64,000 bases of DNA from AP-15 sp963700195 (GTDB lineage: Bacteria; Pseudomonadota; Alphaproteobacteria; ATCC43930; CGMCC-115725): positions 1 to 64,000 of the forward strand of contig CAVOWQ010000016.1 in NCBI GenBank assembly GCA_963700195.1. The letters are read 5' to 3'. The translations under genes were made by a program, and so were the position numbers. The notes below the pieces were generated by a model, which searched no databases, was not told where the DNA came from, and was given only the letters and a program-made list of their open reading frames with translations. Below are positions 17,104 through 27,253 of the stretch, in pieces. Numbering within the stretch: position 1 is the stretch's first letter; each line of letters opens with the position of its first letter.

Positions 17104-17517
17104 ATGCGAGCGGCTCGTTACATCACGGCATTGGGTTCGGCAGGGTTGGCGCTCTTCGCCTCAGGCTTCGTTCTGGGGCAGCATACCGCGCCAACCGACT
17201 ATTACCTGGTCAGGGAGGACGTGCTCGCCACCATCGATCTCGCCAAGGAGATCGACAGCGTTCAAAATCGCGAACTGCGTCTGAGCCGCGCGGTCGTGTC
17301 GCCGGGCGGCCATATCGGTCTGCACAGCCATCAGGGCGATCCCACGATCGTCTACCTGCTCTCCGGGGTGCTCACCAACCACCATGACGATGGAACGACA
17401 GAGGAGTTTGGTCCCGGCCAGGTATTCGCCGAATTCGGGCCGCGAATGCACTGGGTCGAGAATACGGGTTCTAACCCGGTTACGTTCATCGTCGCCAATA
17501 TCCATCGCAGAGAATAG
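17104..17517 (+). CDS. Exported cupin-domain protein
   Basis: 137 residues from ATG 17104, which follows GGGAGG. N-terminal hydrophobic segment (YITALGSAGLALFASGFVLG) is a signal or anchor. The cupin core has GGHIGLHSHQGDPTIVYLLSG (His, His, Glu-like metal positions) and GPGQVFAEFGPRMHWVENTG with the second-motif His. Similar proteins are annotated as cupins acting in the periplasm. Substrate unknown. Confidence 0.8.
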   Translation: MRAARYITALGSAGLALFASGFVLGQHTAPTDYYLVREDVLATIDLAKEIDSVQNRELRLSRAVVSPGGHIGLHSHQGDPTIVYLLSGVLTNHHDDGTTEEFGPGQVFAEFGPRMHWVENTGSNPVTFIVANIHRRE

Positions 17518-17526
17518 CACCGCGTC

Positions 17527-17715
17527 CTACCGCTGCCAGGCTTTAGCCCCGATCACTCTTCGCGAAGGAAACCGACGGCCGCCGGTACCACGATCGAAAA
17601 AGAGCATCATGAAACTGAGTGCAACGTTTCCGGCAGCGACCTCTAGAACCTGCGTTTTCTCGACCGCCATCCCAAATTCAGCGTAAAGCTCATATTGGTC
17701 TGCGGGCAGGTTCAT
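17527..17715 (-). CDS. Short ORF, possibly the start of a broken gene
   Basis: MNLPADQYELYAEFGMAVEK followed by VLEVAAGNVALSFMMLFFD reads like a compact helical protein start. After this the sequence turns Arg-rich and protein-like character is lost, as expected after a frameshift. No ribosome site is evident. I do not recognise the family with certainty. Confidence 0.3.
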   Translation of the reverse strand: MNLPADQYELYAEFGMAVEKTQVLEVAAGNVALSFMMLFFDRGTGGRRFPSRRVIGAKAWQR

Positions 17716-17810
17716 TCGCTCGATTTACTCGAAGGAGCGTGGATTTTCCGGAAGGCATGTTTTCACGACAAATATTACCATGCTCGCCAGGGTGTCAGGG
17801 CGGTGCGGCT

Positions 17811-20800
17811 TCAAATATCGTGCACGTCGATTATGCCGGGGAGGGATTTGACGGCGGCGCGGGTTTGGGGGCCTACCTTGAAGCCGCCGGGGATGGCGAT
17901 TTCGACTTCGCGGGCGGGGAGGTCGAGGACGACGGTGACGCGGCCGCGGCCGCCGGCTTCGCGGGCGATGACGCTTTTGAGGCTGGAGAGGGCGCGGGCC
18001 TCGCCGACGAACACCCGCAGACCGGCGGCGGCGAGGGCGACGACCGCGTCGAGCGGCTCGATCTTCTGCGCGGTCAGCCGCAGGCTGTCTTCTTCGCTGC
18101 GCACATCGACCGTGACGACCAGCGGCTGACCGGAATCGAGCAGCGCGCGGGCTTCACGCAAAATTTCCGAGAATAGCGTTACCTCGTAGGTGCCGCTCGG
18201 GTCGGACATCTGGACAAACGCGAAGCGGTTGCCGCGCCCTGAGGTGCGCTCCTTGCGGCCGATCACGATGCCGGCCAGCCGGAAACGGTTGGTCGGGTTG
18301 GCGGCGAGACCGGCCGGCAGATCGGCCCAGCGGATGATCCCGGCGCGTTCGAGGCTCTTGCCGTAGGGGTCGAGCGGGTGGCTCGACAGGTAGAACCCGA
18401 TCGCCGCGAATTCGTGCTGCAGCCGCTCGACCGGCGGCCAATCGGCGACCAACGGCAATGACGGGCGCGGCGCAAAGCTCGGATCGATGCCGGCGAAGAG
18501 GCTTTCCTGGCGGCTTTCGCGCTCTTCGGCGGCGAGGCTCGCCTGGCGCAGCAATTGCTCCGCCGCGGCAAAGGTCTGCGCCCGGTTCGGGTTGAGGCTG
18601 TCGAAGGCGCCCGCCTTGGCGAGGCTCTCGAACTGCCGGCGGTTGAAACTCTTCGCGTCGAGGCGCCGCGAGAAATCGGCGAGATCCTTGAACCGACCCC
18701 TTGCGCTGCGTTCGGCGACAAGCTCGGCCATGGCCTGCGCACCGACCCCCTTGACTGCCGCAAGCGCATAGCGGATCGCTGGCTTGCCGCTCTTCGGATC
18801 ATCTTCGACCGCGAAGGTCGACCTCGGACCGGTTGATGTCCGGCGGCAAGAGCCGGATGCCGAGCCGGCTGCAATTCCTGGCGGAAGACATTGAGCTTGT
18901 CGGTATTGCCGAGGTCCAACGTCATCAACGCAGCGAGGAACTCGACCGGGTAGTTCGCCTTCAGATAGGCCGTTTGATAAGTCACGAGCGCGTAGGCTGC
19001 GGCATGCGGCTTGTTGAAGCCGTAGCCGGCAAACTTGGCCATCTGATCGAAGATCAGCTCGGCGCGGGCGCGCTCGACCCCGCGCGCCGCCGCCCCCTCG
19101 AAAAACAGCTGGCGCTGCGCCTCCATCTCAGAGGGGATCTTCTTGCCCATCGCGCGGCGCAACAGATCGGCGCTGCCGAGGCTGTAGCCGGCCAGCACCT
19201 GGGCGATCTGCATGACCTGCTCCTGGTAGGTCATGACGCCATAGGTCTCCTTCAGGATCCCCTCGAGCGCCGGGTGCAGGTAATCGGGCTCCTCTTCGCC
19301 GTGCTTGACCGCGATGTATCGCGGGATGTTCTCCATCGGCCCCGGCCGGTACAGCGCGTTGGCGGCGATGATGTCCTCGAACCGGTCCGGGCGCAGCTTT
19401 CTGCAGCATGTCACGCACACCGGCGCCTTCGACTTGGAACACCCCCACCGTGTCGCCGCGCGCCAGGAGTTCGTAGGCGGCGGGGTCGTCGAGCGGCAGC
19501 GTCGACAAATCGAGCTCGACGCCGCGGGCGGCGAGCAGCTCGATGGTCCGCGCCAACACCGTCAGGGTCTTGAGACCGAGGAAGTCGAACTTTACGAGCC
19601 CCGCCAGCTCGACCCATTTCATGTTGAACTGCGTGACCGGTATGTCGGAGCGCGGGTCGCGATAGAGGGGCACCAGTTCGGTCAACGGCCGGTCGCCGAT
19701 CACCACACCCGCGGCATGCGTCGAGGCGTGCCGGTAGAGGCCTTCGAGCTTCAACGCGATCGTGATCAGCCGGGCGACGCTCTCGTCGGTGTCGCGCTGC
19801 TGCTGCAGAGCCGGCTCCGCGGCGAGCGCCTGTTCGAGGGTGACCGGGTGCGCCGGGTTGTTCGGCACGAGCTTGCACAGGCGATCGACCTGGCCGTAGG
19901 GCATCGCGAGCACCCGGCCGACGTCGCGCAATACGGCGCGGGCCTGCAACTTGCCGAAGGTGATGATCTGCGCGACGCGGTCGCGGCCGTATTTCTGCTG
20001 GACGTAGCGGATCACCTCGTCGCGCCGGTCCTGGCAGAAATCGATGTCGAAATCCGGCATCGAGACGCGCTCGGGGTTTAGGAACCGCTCGAACAGGAGG
20101 CCAAAGCGCAACGGGTCGAGATCGGTGATCGTCAACGCCCAGGCGACGACCGAGCCGGCTCCCGAGCCGCGTCCGGGGCCGACCGGGATCCCCTCGCGCT
20201 TCGCCCATTGGATGAAGTCGGCGACGATCAGGAAATAGCCGGCAAAGCCCATTCCGATGATCGTGCCGAGCTCGAATTCGAGCCGGTCACGGTAGGGTCT
20301 GATGACCTCCTCCGGTTGCGGACCCAGCGCCGCGAGCCGGGCTTCGAGGCCGGCTTGAGCGGCGCGGCGCAGCGCGGTCTCCTCGTCGATACCCTCGTCG
20401 CTGGTGAAGGCCGGCAGGATCGGCTGGCGCGGCTGCGGGATGAAGGCGCACCGCTGCGCGATGACGAGCGTGTTGTCGCAGGCCTCGGGCAGGTCGGCAA
20501 AGACCTCCCGCATCTCTGCCGCCGGCCGGAAGTAATGGGAGCGCGTCAGCCGCTTGCGGTCGGCATCCGCCACGACCGTGCCCTGCGCGATGCAGAGCAG
20601 CGCGTCATGCGCCTCGTAAAAGTCGCGGTCGGGGAAGTGGACGTCGTTGGTCGCGACCAATGGCAACCCGTGACGATACGCCAGCTCGATCAGGCCCGGC
20701 TCGGACCGGGCCTCGTCGGCCGTGCCATGGCGCGTCAGCTCGACATAGAGCCGGTTCGGAAATGCCGCCGCGAGCTCGCTCAGCATCGCCTCGGCGGCTT

Positions 20801-21275
20801 CGGCCTGGCCCTCGGCGAGGAGCCGCCCGACCGGGCCCCTGCGAGCCGCCCGCCAGGCAGAGCAGCCCCTCGCTGGCGCCGGCCAGGTCGCGGAGGCTGA
20901 TCGACGGCTCGCTCGGCGACCTCACCGGCGAGATAGGATTGGCTCACCAGCCGCAGGAGGTTGCGATAGCCCGCCTCGTTCTGCACCAGCAGCACGATCC
21001 GGTCCGGCTCGGATAGCGCGCGGCCGAGCCGGCTGCCTCCCTCCGGTATTGCCGCGCTCGACCGCGATATCGCAGCCGATGATCGGTTGCACCCCCGCGG
21101 CGCTGCAGGTCGTGGCGAATTCGAGCGCGCCGAACAGGTTGCCGCTGTCGGTGATCGCGACCGCCGGCATCCGCTCGGCCTTGCACAGGCCGGCCAGCTC
21201 CTTGATCCGGATCGCACCGGCGGAGAGCGAGTAGGCGGTATGAACGCGCAGGTGAACAAAATCGGCGAGCGGCAT
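17811..21275 (-). CDS. dnaE: DNA polymerase III alpha subunit, with several frameshifts
   Basis: Catalytic subunit of the replicative polymerase. Start MPLADFVHLRVHTAYSLSAG (ATG 21275) opens the PHP domain; LVATNDVHFPDRDFYEAHDA follows. The polymerase active site is seen as SMPDFDIDFCQDRRDEVIRY, and KFAGYGFNKPHAAAYALVTY and the C-terminal OB fold (LAGIVIGRKERTSGRGNRFA) are present. Total 1154 codons fits alphaproteobacterial DnaE. The frame changes near 21040, 20920, 20840, 19400, 18865 and 18818, each repaired by one base. A dead dnaE is implausible unless another copy exists, so these are most likely indels in the assembly. Downstream in order of proS, lolCE permease and lolD. Confidence 0.88.
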
Positions 21276-21436
21276 GCGCGCAATATGACTGTGCCCGATT
21301 TCCAAGTCAGCCCGATCCGCAAATCCCTCGAAATGGGCCGAACTGTCTTAAGGAACTCCGGTATTGGTCGGCGATGCCAACAACGCTCAATTCGTGAGCG
21401 CCCGGTGATGTAAGGGCGACGGCGACGATCGTCGGC

Positions 21437-22200
21437 TCATGCGCCTGCGAGGTCGTCCGCCTGTTTACGCTGGGCGTCGGCCTCGCGTTGGATCGAGGAT
21501 TGCTCCTGATTGATGTCGCTGACCTGCTGGTTGCACCGGTCATAGTTCTGCGTCATTTGGTGCGTACTCCGGCTCGGCCTTGCCTTCTGCGTCTGTTGAT
21601 TGACCGCAACCCGATATTCCTGAACGCTGTCGTTGGCCTTCTTGCCGTATTGGGCCAGGATCGCCGCGGTTTCATGCTGTCCGTCATAGATCTCGGCAAA
21701 GCGCAGGCGAGCTTCCTCCCTCGGAAGAGAACCCCGGCGCACGTCCGACGCGACCTGGTTGAAGGCACTGTTGTAGCAGTAGTTGGCCTGGCGGGCGGCG
21801 ATGACCGCCCGCTGCATCTCGCTGCTGTCATGAGACATGTCGTTGGAAATCAGATAGGCCCGGCGCTCGTCGTCGGCCTCTTGCTGAAAGCGCGCCTGCG
21901 CGTAGGTGCCGGCCGCAGCGGTAGCTCCGCCGGCGAGCGCGCCGTAGAGCGCGCCCTGCCAATTCCCGCTGATCAGCCCACCCAGCGCCGCCCCGCCCGC
22001 CGCGCCGACCAATCGTATTGACCGCCATGGTTTGCGCGAACTGCTGATCGGCCTGCCGCAACTGCTGCACCGGCTGATAGCATTGGGGATAATAGTTGAC
22101 CTTTGTCGTCTGGGCGCACGGTCGTGCCGCCCGGCGCGACACAGCCCGCCACGGCGAGCGATGTCACCAGAACTGTCGCTGACGTTACGGATAGCTTCAT
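21437..22200 (-). CDS. Glycine-zipper lipoprotein, two frameshifts
   Basis: ATG 22200, signal MKLSVTSATVLVTSLAVAGC with a lipobox Cys. After frame changes near 22110 and 22015 the sequence continues as NYYPQCYQPVQQLRQADQQF, then a glycine-zipper GAAGGAALGGLISGNWQGAL and YGALAGGATAAAG, then a long helical, Gln/Ala-rich region with QANYCYNSAFNQVASDVRRG and a coiled-coil-like tail QVSDINQEQSSIQREADAQR. Glycine zippers insert in or span membranes. Similar envelope lipoproteins have no set role. It is the first gene of the insert behind dnaE. Confidence 0.6.
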
Positions 22201-22267
22201 GTGCTGACGCTCCCACGATATTTGCGAGGTCTTCCCGGATCTTCCGTCCGAACGTCTCACCCAACAA

Positions 22268-22588
22268 TCCGCTTCATCTCACGATAGACGGCGGCGTCCG
22301 ACCGCGCAACCTTGACATTCCTTGTGTCGAGGAAAATTCGCTATACACGATACTATACTGTCGTGATCGGGGACGATCCGGGGTTGAGACACAGATGCCG
22401 TGGGTATTCGGACACACGTTCTTCCTTTGGCCTAACGGGAAGATCCGGAGATCAAGGATTGCCAAAATCCTGACCCCCGCGGGCTCGCGCCCTCGATATG
22501 GAAGGCGTATTCGGCGCTTTCCGAGCGTGCGTAAAACGCGCCGTCGATATCGATCGGACCATCGATCAGAGTTCTCGTGCCAACGCAA
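22268..22588. other. Gap of ~320 bases without a supported gene
   Basis: Minus-strand open frames (for example TLIDGPIDIDGAFYARSESA and EYAFHIEGASPRGSGFWQ near 22460-22570) look somewhat protein-like but lack a start with a ribosome site and match no family known to me. Possibly a remnant downstream of the CHASE2 gene. Confidence 0.35.
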
Positions 22589-23791
22589 TCATTCCTTACC
22601 CATGAGCATCTTCGTGAAAATGTGCCGCAGGTACTCGACAATCACGACGGCGAATACGGCGAGCAACGCCGGCACGCTGGCAAACACCAGTCCCCTAATG
22701 TATGTTAGTTTTTCGGGCACAATCAACGGAACCACAAAAATTGCCAACAATACTACGATAAACACAGTCACGATTATAAAATAATTTTGCCCGGTTTTTT
22801 TACCCTCAGTAATAAAGACGAAAATTCCTAGAAATACACATCCGGATACCATATCAAATACCAAGAGACCCCACCATTCTCCTATTAACACTGGAGTAGA
22901 ATTCCCGGCCAACTCGCCCTGAAGCGCGTTCGCCAAAATCTCGACCCCGGCCTTCAGGCCAAGAGGAGTAAAATGACGGTCAAAATCTCGGTAACTTCCC
23001 CCTATAAGAACAACTTTGTTTTCGAGGTCTGGCCACTTGGTTTGATCATTTTCTAGGAAAACTCTCGCTGGAACGTTATACCTGCCTTCGGGGCCGTACA
23101 TACCCGAATATATGATATAATAACGTCTCTCGGGGACGTCGGCGTCCTCACAATTGATCTCTTGTTTCCCCGATGCCGCAGCGATTTTGCTCACAAAGGA
23201 GGGCACACCCCCGAACGTGGTGGAGACACATCGTGTGTAAAAGCGCGTGTACTTGCTTATCGGATCGTCGCACAACTGCGGAATACCAGACATTTTGTTG
23301 AGTTCAAGGTTCCGTCCACCGAGAACATCCATCGGTATGATTGCATCTTCTGTCTTACCGCAAGGCGTGGGCGAATTAATGGTGGTTACGTCCGGCTTTT
23401 GAGGTATTGATATGTCGCGTTCCCAGACTACCACTGGCGGCTGTTTATCGTTGTTTTCTTCTTCCAGTCTAAGATCCCAGAAGCTTTGATCCGATGTGTC
23501 GATGTCAACTGCAATAGCCATCGGCCTGGGGTTATTGTTGGCAATTGTATAGATTAGCTTGCGCAACTTTTCGTAATCGAGGGGGCTCTTTCCCCCGAAA
23601 GAATGGTCGTATTCATAATCCGAGATATTAACAATAATTATGGACGGTTTTACATTCATGTGCCAAGAGATAAACTTAAATTCCATATCGAGGATAAAAC
23701 TCTCAAGGATCTGCGCAGCGCCGGTATACCTAAAACACAATAAGGCCCCTACCAAGACCACAGACGTAAAAATCAGACGCCGCCAATTCAT
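22589..23791 (-). CDS. CHASE2-domain membrane protein without output domain
   Basis: 400 residues. One N-terminal helix (RRLIFTSVVLVGALLCFRY), a periplasmic CHASE2 domain (SIIIVNISDYEYDHSFGGKS, IAVDIDTSDQSFWDLRL, ENKVVLIGGSYRDFDRHFTP, KAGVEILANALQGELAGN), then three helices close together (WWGLLVFDMVSGCVFLGIFV; TVFIVVLLAIFVVPLIV; GLVFASVPALLAVFAVVIVE) and the end. CHASE2 is an extracellular sensor usually tied to a cyclase, kinase or other output; none follows here. Bases are visibly AT-richer than in the flanking genes. ATG 23791 follows the upstream gene's stop with one base between, so the two are coupled. Confidence 0.85.
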   Translation of the reverse strand: MNWRRLIFTSVVLVGALLCFRYTGAAQILESFILDMEFKFISWHMNVKPSIIIVNISDYEYDHSFGGKSPLDYEKLRKLIYTIANNNPRPMAIAVDIDTSDQSFWDLRLEEENNDKQPPVVVWERDISIPQKPDVTTINSPTPCGKTEDAIIPMDVLGGRNLELNKMSGIPQLCDDPISKYTRFYTRCVSTTFGGVPSFVSKIAAASGKQEINCEDADVPERRYYIIYSGMYGPEGRYNVPARVFLENDQTKWPDLENKVVLIGGSYRDFDRHFTPLGLKAGVEILANALQGELAGNSTPVLIGEWWGLLVFDMVSGCVFLGIFVFITEGKKTGQNYFIIVTVFIVVLLAIFVVPLIVPEKLTYIRGLVFASVPALLAVFAVVIVEYLRHIFTKMLMGKE

Positions 23792-23792
23792 C

Positions 23793-24734
23793 CTAAGGTG
23801 CGGCCCCCGCGCTCGACTGCGCCAAATGAGCGATCAATTCTTGCAAGTACTGGTCAACATCGATAGCATTGCCGCATTGCTCTATCGCGGATTTGGCTTC
23901 TTTAAATCGCTTCTGCGTATCCTCGCAGTGATCCGCGCACACGAAAATTGGCACGGAAGTATCCGGATCCTCGACGGACCTTATCTTGTAAAGTCCAGGC
24001 TTTAGGTCCTTAATTTTGCCGATTGTAGTTGTCTTGGGCCGCAATGAAAATCTGTTTCCCTTACTCGTTGCATTGTGTTCGTACCTGGCTAAAATGTAGG
24101 TGGGCTCGTCGGTAAAATCTCCATCGTTATCCGTGATGATATTTTGAAAATCCGCTCCATCTTTATCTTTGGTTATGGGAGCAACGCCTTCTTTGAGTTT
24201 AGGACCCAGGCCGCCAGGGCTACGGACCCTATGCATTGACGAAATAGGTTCCGGGAACAACCCGCTACCCTGCTCGCTTCTGAACCCGGTTAAGGAAACT
24301 GGTTTGTAACAGTCATTGTGAATAAAGCAGTATACCTTTACCAATACAACATTCGGATTATAGCCTATCACCAGGAAGTCTTCAGGAGCCGGCTTTTCGA
24401 GAGCCGGCTTCTCAGGAGACCCGGTTCTAATACGGATCAGGGTTTTTGCCTGGATCACGGCCCCGTTGGGTAATGGGTCGTCTGAAATTGGTTTTGATGC
24501 CGTTGCATCGTAATAACGATACCAATCTCCGTGATGGCAAAGGATATGAGGGATATGCCCCTCAACAGCATTCTCGCTTTGTGCACTCGATTGACCGAAG
24601 AGCACGGCATATACGAGCAGCCAAACTTGTACAACCGATCGCAGTGAGCAGCGACCGTAAGGAACACGCGATATTCTTTTTAGGGGTGATGATCTTTCTC
24701 GGGTATCGGATCTGGTGCCACACAGAGCATTCAT
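23793..24734 (-). CDS. Exported protein of unknown function, coupled to the CHASE2 gene
   Basis: 313 residues. A good AGGAGGAT site precedes ATG 24734. A long basic N-region leads to a signal peptide VVQVWLLVYAVLFGQSSAQ. The mature part starts HIPHILCHHGDWYRYYDA and contains several Cys (YCFIHNDC, FVCADHCEDTQ), a beta-rich middle part and a helical tail IEQCGNAIDVDQYLQELIAH. No family recognised. One-base gap to the CHASE2 gene indicates a two-gene operon, so it may be the periplasmic partner or ligand-binding element of the sensor. AT-richer than its neighbours, in common with the CHASE2 gene. Confidence 0.7.
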   Translation of the reverse strand: MNALCGTRSDTRERSSPLKRISRVPYGRCSLRSVVQVWLLVYAVLFGQSSAQSENAVEGHIPHILCHHGDWYRYYDATASKPISDDPLPNGAVIQAKTLIRIRTGSPEKPALEKPAPEDFLVIGYNPNVVLVKVYCFIHNDCYKPVSLTGFRSEQGSGLFPEPISSMHRVRSPGGLGPKLKEGVAPITKDKDGADFQNIITDNDGDFTDEPTYILARYEHNATSKGNRFSLRPKTTTIGKIKDLKPGLYKIRSVEDPDTSVPIFVCADHCEDTQKRFKEAKSAIEQCGNAIDVDQYLQELIAHLAQSSAGAAP

Positions 24735-24989
24735 TGTGGCTTATCCTCCTGAAGCCATCTTCGCCCATCACCACTGGAGAGACAAGGCTCGTCTCGCGCC
24801 AGCCAAATCGCTCGACACTTGATCACCCTGATTCTATCGTGATCGCCAGTGTGCACCGTTATTTCCAGAGCCGCTCAATTTAAACGAGCACAGTCAGTCG
24901 AGCGGTGGCCTCAGCCGCGACCAATACTTGACGGGCCTCGCTCGGGAGCCTGTTTAGAACACCATACGGCACCGAGGAGGGAGAGTTTC

Positions 24990-27233
24990 TTGGCAACTAT
25001 TTCTCAATCGTTCGTCTTCGTCGCCGCGGCGCTCGTCGGGGTGACGATAGCGCATGCGGAGAATTATGCCCTGCTGATCGGGGTCTCGGGGTATCCGACG
25101 CTCCCGACGGCGAACCAGTTGGAAGGGCCGCGGAACGATGTCGTGCTGTTGCGCGATGTGCTGTCGCGGCGCGGGTTCAGGCAAGACAATATTCGCATTC
25201 TCGCGGATGGCGTTCCGGGCGCCGAGGAGCCGAGCCGGGCGCGGATCATGGAGGCGCTCGACACGCTTGCCAGTAAGGTGCATTCCGACGATTTTGTCTT
25301 TGTCTCGTTTTCCGGGCACGGCTCGCAACAGCCCGACGATCCGGATAATCCGAACCGCAAGCCGGACGGGCTGAGCTCGACGATCCTGCCGATCGATATC
25401 GGCAAGTGGTCTGGCCCCGCCAGGTCGGTCGAGAATGCGATTACCGATCACCAGTTCGGCGCGGCGCTGAACAAGATCCGCGGGAACGGCGCCTTTGTCT
25501 GGGCGGTCCTCGACAGTTGCCACTCCGGAATGATGACTCGCGGCAACGAGGTCAGCCGCTCGGTTTCCCCGGCGGAGCTCGGCGTGCCGGCCGAAGCGTT
25601 GCAGAAAGCCGCGGCCGACGCGGCGTCGTCCCGATCCCGCGGGATCGGGAACCAGTCCGACTTCGACATTCCCCGGAGCGCGGACAAACATGTTTCCGGG
25701 ATCGCGGCGTTCTTTGCGGCCCAAAGCTGGCAGGGAGCGCCGGAGATGGCATTGCCTCCAGCCAGCGCCGATCAGAAGCCCTATGGCCTCTTCACTTTCA
25801 CCCTCGCCCATCTGATCGACCAATACCCGCACATCACCTACGGGCAGCTCGACCAGCGTATTCGCCAAGAGTATGGCAGGCTCAATCGCTCGTCACCGAC
25901 GCCGCTGGCGCTGGGCGAATTGAGTGCCCGCGTCTTCGGCGCGCAGCCCGGTCCCGAAGTGCGCCAATGGCAGATCGAGCCCGGTGCCGACGGTCTCGAA
26001 GTCGCTGCCGGCACCGTGCACGGGCTCGGACCAGGCTCCGTTTTGGCCGTGTTGCCGGACCCGGCCGCCGATTTGACCGCCGCAATCGGCTATGTCGAGG
26101 TCAAGAGCGCGACGGCCTTCCGCAGCCGGTTGCAGCCAGTCGCTTATGCCGGCAAGGCGGCGCCTAATAGCGACGAGATCAAACCCGCCTCTTACGCCCG
26201 CGTGGTGCAGGAGAAGCTCGATCTCGAACTTACCGTGGCCCGCGCTCCCGAGGTGACAAACCCGACGGCGGCGGAGCGCGCGTTGTTGGAGGCATTGGAA
26301 GCGCTCCAGAGCGCACCCGGTCCCCGTGTCAAAATTCGCTGGCTCGCCCCGACCGAGCCGGCTCTCGTCAAGCTGCTTTTGCGTGACGACAAGCTTTGGT
26401 TTCTGCCCTCCTCCAGCACGGCGGCATCCGCTGCGCCTACCAATAACCACGGTCCGAGCGAAGATCTCGCGGGAGCGCCGTTCGTCGCGGCCGGCGGAAG
26501 CAGCGAAGAGGTTCGCAGCCGGATTGCCGACGCACTGTTCAGGATCGCGCGGGTCCACGCCTTGCTCGAGTTGGGGACAGCACTCCGATCTTCCGACCAG
26601 CTCGGGATCGATGTAACGATGTCGCTGCGCCGGGCCGATTACGGCAATGCGCCGCGGCCGGCAAATTGCGGAGAGAGGGAATTTGACAAACCAGTGGCGC
26701 TCGCTTCGAGCGCGCTGCCCGAATTACGCCAATGCGACGAGGTCGATATTCAGATCCAGAATGTCTCAGCTGACCCGATCGACATGACCGTGCTCTATGT
26801 CGACAGCGCCTACGGCGTGACCTCGCTCTATCCAAAGGAGATGGATGAAGGAAATCGGATCGTTCCCAACGGTGTAAAGCGGCTGCCTATCGAAATACGA
26901 ACCCTGGACGCGAAAGGCAGAACAACCACGACCGGGACCGAGCGGGTGATCTTCCTCGCCGTGAGGGCGAAAACGGGCTATCAGATGCAGAGTTTTCGCT
27001 TCCTCGAGCAGCCATCCCTCCCAATCGCGAAGTCCGATGCGCTGCAGAAGCGGGGGCTGGAAGCCGCGTCGCTGATCGAACTGCTGGAGCAGGCCGTCTA
27101 CGAGCCGACGCGGGGCGCCCCCACGGTGCTGCAAAACCAGATCGCCGACAGCGCGATCAGCGTCGTCGATTGGGCGATCCAGCCGGAACCGGCGGCCGCA
27201 TCGGGGGACAAGTTGCGCCGCATCGGGCCGTAA
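24990..27233 (+). CDS. Secreted caspase-like (metacaspase/C14) protein
   Basis: 747 residues from TTG 24990, chosen because AGGAGGGA lies about seven bases before it and a signal peptide (ATISQSFVFVAAALVGVTIA, then HAEN) follows at once. Caspase fold: NYALLIGVSGYPTLP, HisCys dyad as FVSFSGHGSQQPDDPDNP (His ~110) and WAVLDSCHSGMMTRG (Cys ~177). The C-terminal third (VDIQIQNVSADPIDMTVLYV, SLYPKEMDEGNRIVP, VIFLAVRAKTG) resembles the DUF4384-type beta domain often attached to bacterial caspase-like proteins. Family members usually cleave after Arg or Lys. Divergent from the CHASE2 operon and convergent with the WD40-caspase gene. Confidence 0.86.
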   Translation: MATISQSFVFVAAALVGVTIAHAENYALLIGVSGYPTLPTANQLEGPRNDVVLLRDVLSRRGFRQDNIRILADGVPGAEEPSRARIMEALDTLASKVHSDDFVFVSFSGHGSQQPDDPDNPNRKPDGLSSTILPIDIGKWSGPARSVENAITDHQFGAALNKIRGNGAFVWAVLDSCHSGMMTRGNEVSRSVSPAELGVPAEALQKAAADAASSRSRGIGNQSDFDIPRSADKHVSGIAAFFAAQSWQGAPEMALPPASADQKPYGLFTFTLAHLIDQYPHITYGQLDQRIRQEYGRLNRSSPTPLALGELSARVFGAQPGPEVRQWQIEPGADGLEVAAGTVHGLGPGSVLAVLPDPAADLTAAIGYVEVKSATAFRSRLQPVAYAGKAAPNSDEIKPASYARVVQEKLDLELTVARAPEVTNPTAAERALLEALEALQSAPGPRVKIRWLAPTEPALVKLLLRDDKLWFLPSSSTAASAAPTNNHGPSEDLAGAPFVAAGGSSEEVRSRIADALFRIARVHALLELGTALRSSDQLGIDVTMSLRRADYGNAPRPANCGEREFDKPVALASSALPELRQCDEVDIQIQNVSADPIDMTVLYVDSAYGVTSLYPKEMDEGNRIVPNGVKRLPIEIRTLDAKGRTTTTGTERVIFLAVRAKTGYQMQSFRFLEQPSLPIAKSDALQKRGLEAASLIELLEQAVYEPTRGAPTVLQNQIADSAISVVDWAIQPEPAAASGDKLRRIGP

Positions 27234-27253
27234 CCGGCGGCCTCGGTTTTCCG

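Noticed and set aside
17811..21275. dnaE as a true pseudogene
   Set aside because: All catalytic motifs and the normal total length are kept and each break is one base; loss of the replicative polymerase is implausible without another copy.
24849..24989. Upstream start of the metacaspase-like gene at 24849
   Set aside because: It would place 47 extra residues before a clean signal peptide; the TTG at 24990 has a near-perfect ribosome site.
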